A stretch of 15,467 nucleotides of DNA from positions 1 through 15,467 of the forward strand of contig CALCNB010000405.1 in the NCBI GenBank assembly GCA_937897785.1, written 5' to 3'. A program made the position numbers and the translations under genes. The notes below the pieces were generated by a model. That model was given only the letters and a program-made list of their open reading frames with translations, was not told the DNA's origin and did no database searches. This DNA is from an uncultured Cellvibrionales bacterium (GTDB taxonomy: Bacteria; Pseudomonadota; Gammaproteobacteria; Pseudomonadales; UBA7434). Positions 13,038-15,467 of this stretch are shown piece after piece. How positions within the stretch are numbered: the first letter of the stretch is position 1; the number at the start of each line of letters is the position of its first letter.

Positions 13038-13635
13038 TCTGATCATTCTAAAACAGTGGATCCAACCTCAAGCTAGAGTATTAGACCTTGGCTGCGGTGA
13101 TGGCGCCTTACTTGACGATCTAGTCAACGAAAAAAACATCAGTGGTTTAGGGATAGAAATTGATGCTGATAATATCACTGGCTGTATCGGCAAAGGCCTT
13201 AGTGTCATAGAGCAGGACATTGATAATGGCCTAAGTAACTTTTCAGACAATAGCTTTGATACGGTCTTATTGACCCAGACTTTGCAGGCGGTTCGGCGAC
13301 CAGATTTTGTGTTAGAAGAAATGTTGCGGGTGGGCAAAGAATGCATTATTACTTTTCCTAATTTTGGCCATTGGCAAGCTCGCTGCTACTTAATGCTGCG
13401 CGGTAAAATGCCGGTGAGTAAAATGATGCCTTACACTTGGTACGACACGCCTAATATTCATTTTTGCACGGTGAAAGATTTTGAAAATTTATGTGTTGAA
13501 AAAAATATTAAGATTATTCACAAAACGGTTCAGATGGCTTTGGTTGGCACTAAAAAGGATCACCGACCTAAATGGTATAACAAGATCTGGCCGAATTTTT
13601 TTGGCACTCACGCAGTCTACCATGTTACTCGGTGA
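13027..13635 (+). CDS. metW: Methionine biosynthesis protein MetW (SAM methyltransferase-like)
   Basis: 202 residues from the ATG at 13027. A class I methyltransferase-like fold is clear: motif I VLDLGCGDG (residues 18-26), the acidic end of strand 2 in GLGIEIDADN, then NSFDTVLLTQTLQAV and CIITFPNFGHW. The stretch PYTWYDTPNIHFCTVKDFE is diagnostic for MetW. MetW works with MetX; it has been reported to be needed for MetX-dependent homoserine acylation in some proteobacteria, and no methyl acceptor is firmly established. It overlaps the 3' end of metX by 11 bases, so its translation is probably coupled to metX, fitting a partner made in fixed ratio. The N-terminus MRHDLIILKQWI matches that of Pseudomonas MetW. 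Confidence 0.94.
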   Translation: MRHDLIILKQWIQPQARVLDLGCGDGALLDDLVNEKNISGLGIEIDADNITGCIGKGLSVIEQDIDNGLSNFSDNSFDTVLLTQTLQAVRRPDFVLEEMLRVGKECIITFPNFGHWQARCYLMLRGKMPVSKMMPYTWYDTPNIHFCTVKDFENLCVEKNIKIIHKTVQMALVGTKKDHRPKWYNKIWPNFFGTHAVYHVTR

Positions 13636-13642
13636 GCAATTA

Positions 13643-14095
13643 ATGAAGATTCAAAGAGGCTTGCTCATAGCGCTTTTAGCTATAAGTTACTCATCAGTTG
13701 TATTAGCAGTAGGCGAAACGTCGGTCAAAAAAGGTCGCTATGAAGTTCTTTACAGCGTTTTTAACACGACTTTCTTAGAGCCCGAAACCGCTAAAGCGAT
13801 TGGCGTTAAGCGCGCAAAGAACTTGGCTTTAATCAATATTTCCTTGCGGGAATATTTAGCTGACGGTACCAGCATCCCGGTTGGCGCGAAACAGATAAAC
13901 GCCACTTGGTTTAACTTGCTACACAAAAATAAAATGGCGTTTAAGGAAGTTAAAGAGCCGGACGCTATTTATTATTTAGCGAAATTTAAAATAAGCAATG
14001 ACAATGAAAAAATTATTATTGAAGCTTATGTTACGCCTGAGGGAAGTAATGACCCGATCAAGGTTAAGTTTCAACACCATTTCTATCTAAATTGA
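13643..14095 (+). CDS. Secreted DUF4426 domain protein
   Basis: 150 residues from the ATG at 13643. The same frame is open back to 13481 inside metW, but GGTGAG at 13631-13636 and a proper signal peptide fix the start here. MKIQRGLLIALLAISYSSVVLA looks like a Sec signal with cleavage after about residue 22. The mature domain begins GETSVKKGRYEVLYSVFNTTFLEPETAKAIG and reads as a beta-rich, Cys-free periplasmic domain. Proteins of this type, DUF4426, are commonly found between metW and rdgB in gammaproteobacteria. No function is established. The conserved place suggests either a shared transcript of convenience or an unrecognised role; nothing in the sequence points to methionine or nucleotide chemistry. 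The start lies seven bases after the metW stop. Confidence 0.85.
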   Translation: MKIQRGLLIALLAISYSSVVLAVGETSVKKGRYEVLYSVFNTTFLEPETAKAIGVKRAKNLALINISLREYLADGTSIPVGAKQINATWFNLLHKNKMAFKEVKEPDAIYYLAKFKISNDNEKIIIEAYVTPEGSNDPIKVKFQHHFYLN

Positions 14096-14122
14096 AAAAT
14101 ATCATCTAAGAAGTAACAAACC

Positions 14123-14746
14123 ATGAGCTTGCAAACAGTCATCATTGCCAGTGGCAATGATGGAAAATTAAAAGAATTTGAGCAATTATTTTCGGCCAGT
14201 CAGTTAGCGATTATGCCGCAAAGTGATTTTTCCGTACCTGAAGCCATTGAAGATGGCTTGAGTTTTATTGAAAATGCGATAATTAAGGCACGTAACGCGG
14301 CTAAGCATACGGGCATGGCGGCAATTGCTGACGACTCAGGTCTTGAGGTCGATGCATTGAATGGTGCCCCAGGCATTTATTCTGCTCGCTTTGGCGAGGA
14401 TGAAAATGGCATGCGGACCGGCGACGAGGCTAACAACAGTAAATTACTTCGATTGTTAGAGGGTAAGCCGGCTAGCGAGCGAATCGCTCGATTTGTTTGT
14501 GCCTTAGCGTTTATGCGGCATGAGACTGACCCTTCACCGATGGTCTGTGTCGCCCGGTGGCAAGGAGTGATATTAACTGAGCCGCGCGGTGAACATGGGT
14601 TTGGTTACGACCCATTATTTTTCTTACCGGAATACAATTGCGCAAGCGCAGAGCTCGACCCGGCGGTCAAAAACAGCATTAGTCATCGTGGTCAGGCGTT
14701 AAAAATGTTGTTTGAGCAAATGGACTCAGTTGGTTTGCTGCCTTGA
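14123..14746 (+). CDS. rdgB: dITP/XTP pyrophosphatase (non-canonical purine NTPase)
   Basis: 207 residues (E. coli 197). RdgB/HAM1 enzymes hydrolyse dITP, ITP and XTP to the monophosphate and pyrophosphate, keeping deaminated purines out of DNA and RNA. All family signatures are present: SGNDGKLKEFE (10-20), SFIENAIIKARNAA (47-60), AIADDSGLEVDALNGAPGIYSARF (67-90) with the catalytic Asp pair at 70-71, HGFGYDPLFF, and SHRGQALK near the C-terminus. AAGAAG (14109-14114) about eight bases before the ATG is a fair ribosome site. Its TGA overlaps the TTG start of hemW (TTGA). In function it pairs loosely with polA and recG in genome maintenance, but it is transcribed with the met genes. Confidence 0.96.
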   Translation: MSLQTVIIASGNDGKLKEFEQLFSASQLAIMPQSDFSVPEAIEDGLSFIENAIIKARNAAKHTGMAAIADDSGLEVDALNGAPGIYSARFGEDENGMRTGDEANNSKLLRLLEGKPASERIARFVCALAFMRHETDPSPMVCVARWQGVILTEPRGEHGFGYDPLFFLPEYNCASAELDPAVKNSISHRGQALKMLFEQMDSVGLLP

Positions 14747-15291
14747 TTCAACCACCGCCACTGAGTTTATATATTCATATACCGTGGTGTGTTCGCAAAT
14801 GTCCTTATTGCGATTTTAATTCTCATGAACTTAAAGCAGATCTGCCTGAGCAGCAGTACTTGCAGGCGTTGCTCGCCGACCTTAAGGCGGACTTAAACGT
14901 AGAAAACCCGCTTCGCGAGATTCATTCAATTTTTATTGGTGGCGGCACCCCCAGTTTATTAAGCGGTCAATTTTATATTGATTTGTTCAAGCAGCTCCAT
15001 CAGCAGCTTAACTTAAGTGATGGTTTAGAAGTCACTATTGAGGCTAATCCTGGTGCCGTTGATAGTAAGCATTTTGATGGTTTTTTAGAGGCGGGCATTA
15101 ATCGCTTATCATTAGGCATTCAAAGCTTTTCAGATCACTCACTGAAACAGCTAGGCCGTGTGCATGACAGCGCACAGGCTTTTAAGGCGTATCGAGCCGC
15201 CAGATCTGCTGGTTTTAATAATATTAATCTGGATATTATTTTTAAAATTTTAAATTTTTGTAAAGTAGATTTTGTTTTCCATAATTTTTGA
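14743..15291 (+). CDS. hemW: HemW-type radical SAM protein, truncated by a sequence junction
   Basis: About 166 residues of a protein of normally about 380. The start is a TTG that shares TTGA with the rdgB stop. It is the only usable start between the in-frame stop at 14713-14715 and the Fe-S motif, and it gives MIQPPPLSLYIHIPWC, close to E. coli HemW. The radical SAM cluster motif CVRKCPYC (Cys16, Cys20, Cys23), IFIGGGTPSLLSG, the EANPG strand and NRLSLGIQSFSDHSLKQLGRVH are all intact. HemW proteins bind heme and are proposed heme chaperones; they were earlier misnamed coproporphyrinogen oxidase (HemN-like). After NINLDII(F), near 15235-15243, the family would continue G-L-P-x-Q-T, but here the frame enters A+T-rich DNA and stops at TGA 15289-15291 after about 16 unrelated residues. 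The loss coincides with the composition change, so I read it as a joint rather than gene decay. Confidence 0.85.
   Translation: MIQPPPLSLYIHIPWCVRKCPYCDFNSHELKADLPEQQYLQALLADLKADLNVENPLREIHSIFIGGGTPSLLSGQFYIDLFKQLHQQLNLSDGLEVTIEANPGAVDSKHFDGFLEAGINRLSLGIQSFSDHSLKQLGRVHDSAQAFKAYRAARSAGFNNINLDIIFKILNFCKVDFVFHNF
15228..15245. other. Probable chimeric joint
   Basis: HemW homology ends and aldehyde dehydrogenase-like homology on the opposite strand begins within these bases. Codons on the plus strand still fit HemW up to about 15243, while minus-strand codons still fit the dehydrogenase down to about 15231. The two parts therefore appear to share roughly a dozen A+T-rich bases (GGATATTATTTTT). 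G+C drops from about 35% in 15181-15240 to about 17% in 15241-15467. Confidence 0.7.
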
Positions 15292-15446
15292 AAATTATTA
15301 GATGATTTAATTAATGAATTTATTTCTTTACCTAAAGGATTTTTTACAGATATTTTTATTTTTTTTAAATTCTTATAATTAAATATTTGGTTTGATTTGC
15401 TCTTATGCCATTTATTATCAATGAAGAGACTTTTATGTTTATACAT
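15231..15446 (-). CDS. N-terminal fragment of a probable aldehyde dehydrogenase, A+T-rich
   Basis: From the ATG at 15446 (a TAA lies two codons upstream), about 72 residues read SLFIDNKWHKSKSNQIF, a VKNPLGKEI stretch and NNFQKLWKTKSTLQKFKILKIIS. This lines up in order and spacing with the start of NAD(P)-dependent aldehyde dehydrogenases: F-I-x-G-x-W, then F-x-V-x-N-P, then A-F-x-x-W-x-x-x-S-x-x-x-R-x-x-I-L-x-x-I. The catalytic Cys/Glu and cofactor loop lie in the missing remainder, so the family call is moderate. The stretch is about 17% G+C, and the protein is full of Lys, Asn and Ile, unlike everything else here and like SAR11 or similar streamlined genomes. There is no visible ribosome site. 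Beyond about 15231 the frame continues into antisense hemW (to 15135) and is meaningless. Confidence 0.45.
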
Positions 15447-15467
15447 GGTTTAATGTATATAGATCTA

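Noticed and set aside
13481..13642. Longer start for the DUF4426 gene inside metW
   Set aside because: It would add a basic, out-of-family stretch in front of a clean signal peptide. The internal ATG has its own ribosome site.
15202..15466. Two AGATCT (BglII) sites flanking the A+T-rich tail (15202-15207 and 15461-15466), suggesting a cloning ligation
   Set aside because: The similarity break is about 25 bases past the first site, not at it. Six-base sites occur by chance at this frequency.
15241..15467. Tail as an insertion sequence or phage end
   Set aside because: There are no terminal inverted repeats, target duplication or transposase/integrase residues. The coding content looks like a metabolic enzyme start.

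Overview
The first ~15.23 kb reads as an ordinary chromosomal segment of an aerobic gammaproteobacterium, probably marine. PolA, RecG, MetX, MetW, RdgB and HemW are all close to the gammaproteobacterial forms I know (compared from memory with E. coli and Pseudomonas sequences). The order metX-metW-DUF4426-rdgB-hemW is typical of Pseudomonas-like gammaproteobacteria. G+C looks to be in the forties, and coding density is high. I see no tRNA, rRNA, CRISPR, insertion sequence or phage gene.

Layout. (1) 1-3588: the tail of a cytochrome c oxidase assembly operon, all on +: SURF1 (3' end only), a membrane-anchored protein with a CxxxC motif, CtaA/COX15 (heme A synthase), CyoE/CtaB (heme O synthase) and a SCO1/SenC copper chaperone. 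CyoE makes heme O, CtaA converts it to heme A, and SCO and SURF1 help place copper and heme in the oxidase. (2) 3636-4094: a secreted staphylococcal-nuclease-like protein, then on - a small secreted protein of unknown function with its own strong terminator. (3) 4492-4915: a 424-base regulatory gap holding four copies of a TGTTAC/GTAACA half-site. (4) 4916-9828: polA (+) and recG (-), convergent, with a hairpin covering both stop codons. (5) 9829-10013: a divergent promoter region, followed by an atypical SDR/epimerase, a MAPEG membrane protein and a VanZ-like membrane protein. (6) 11874 onward: metX and metW (overlapping; methionine biosynthesis), a secreted DUF4426 protein, rdgB (nucleotide-pool sanitation) and hemW (heme chaperone-type radical SAM protein), closely packed and probably co-transcribed.

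The most notable feature is at the right end. hemW stops matching its family after about residue 166. The last ~227 bases are about 17% G+C by direct count and encode, on the opposite strand, what looks like the start of an aldehyde dehydrogenase in a Lys/Asn/Ile-rich proteome style such as SAR11. The join lies in a short A+T-rich stretch that fits both proteins. A chimeric joint from assembly or DNA amplification is the simplest reading; a real insertion is less likely. I found no convincing new biological system. The best leads after the junction are the repeated operator-like sites upstream of polA, the orphan secreted protein beside them, and the SCO-like CxxxC protein in the oxidase operon.
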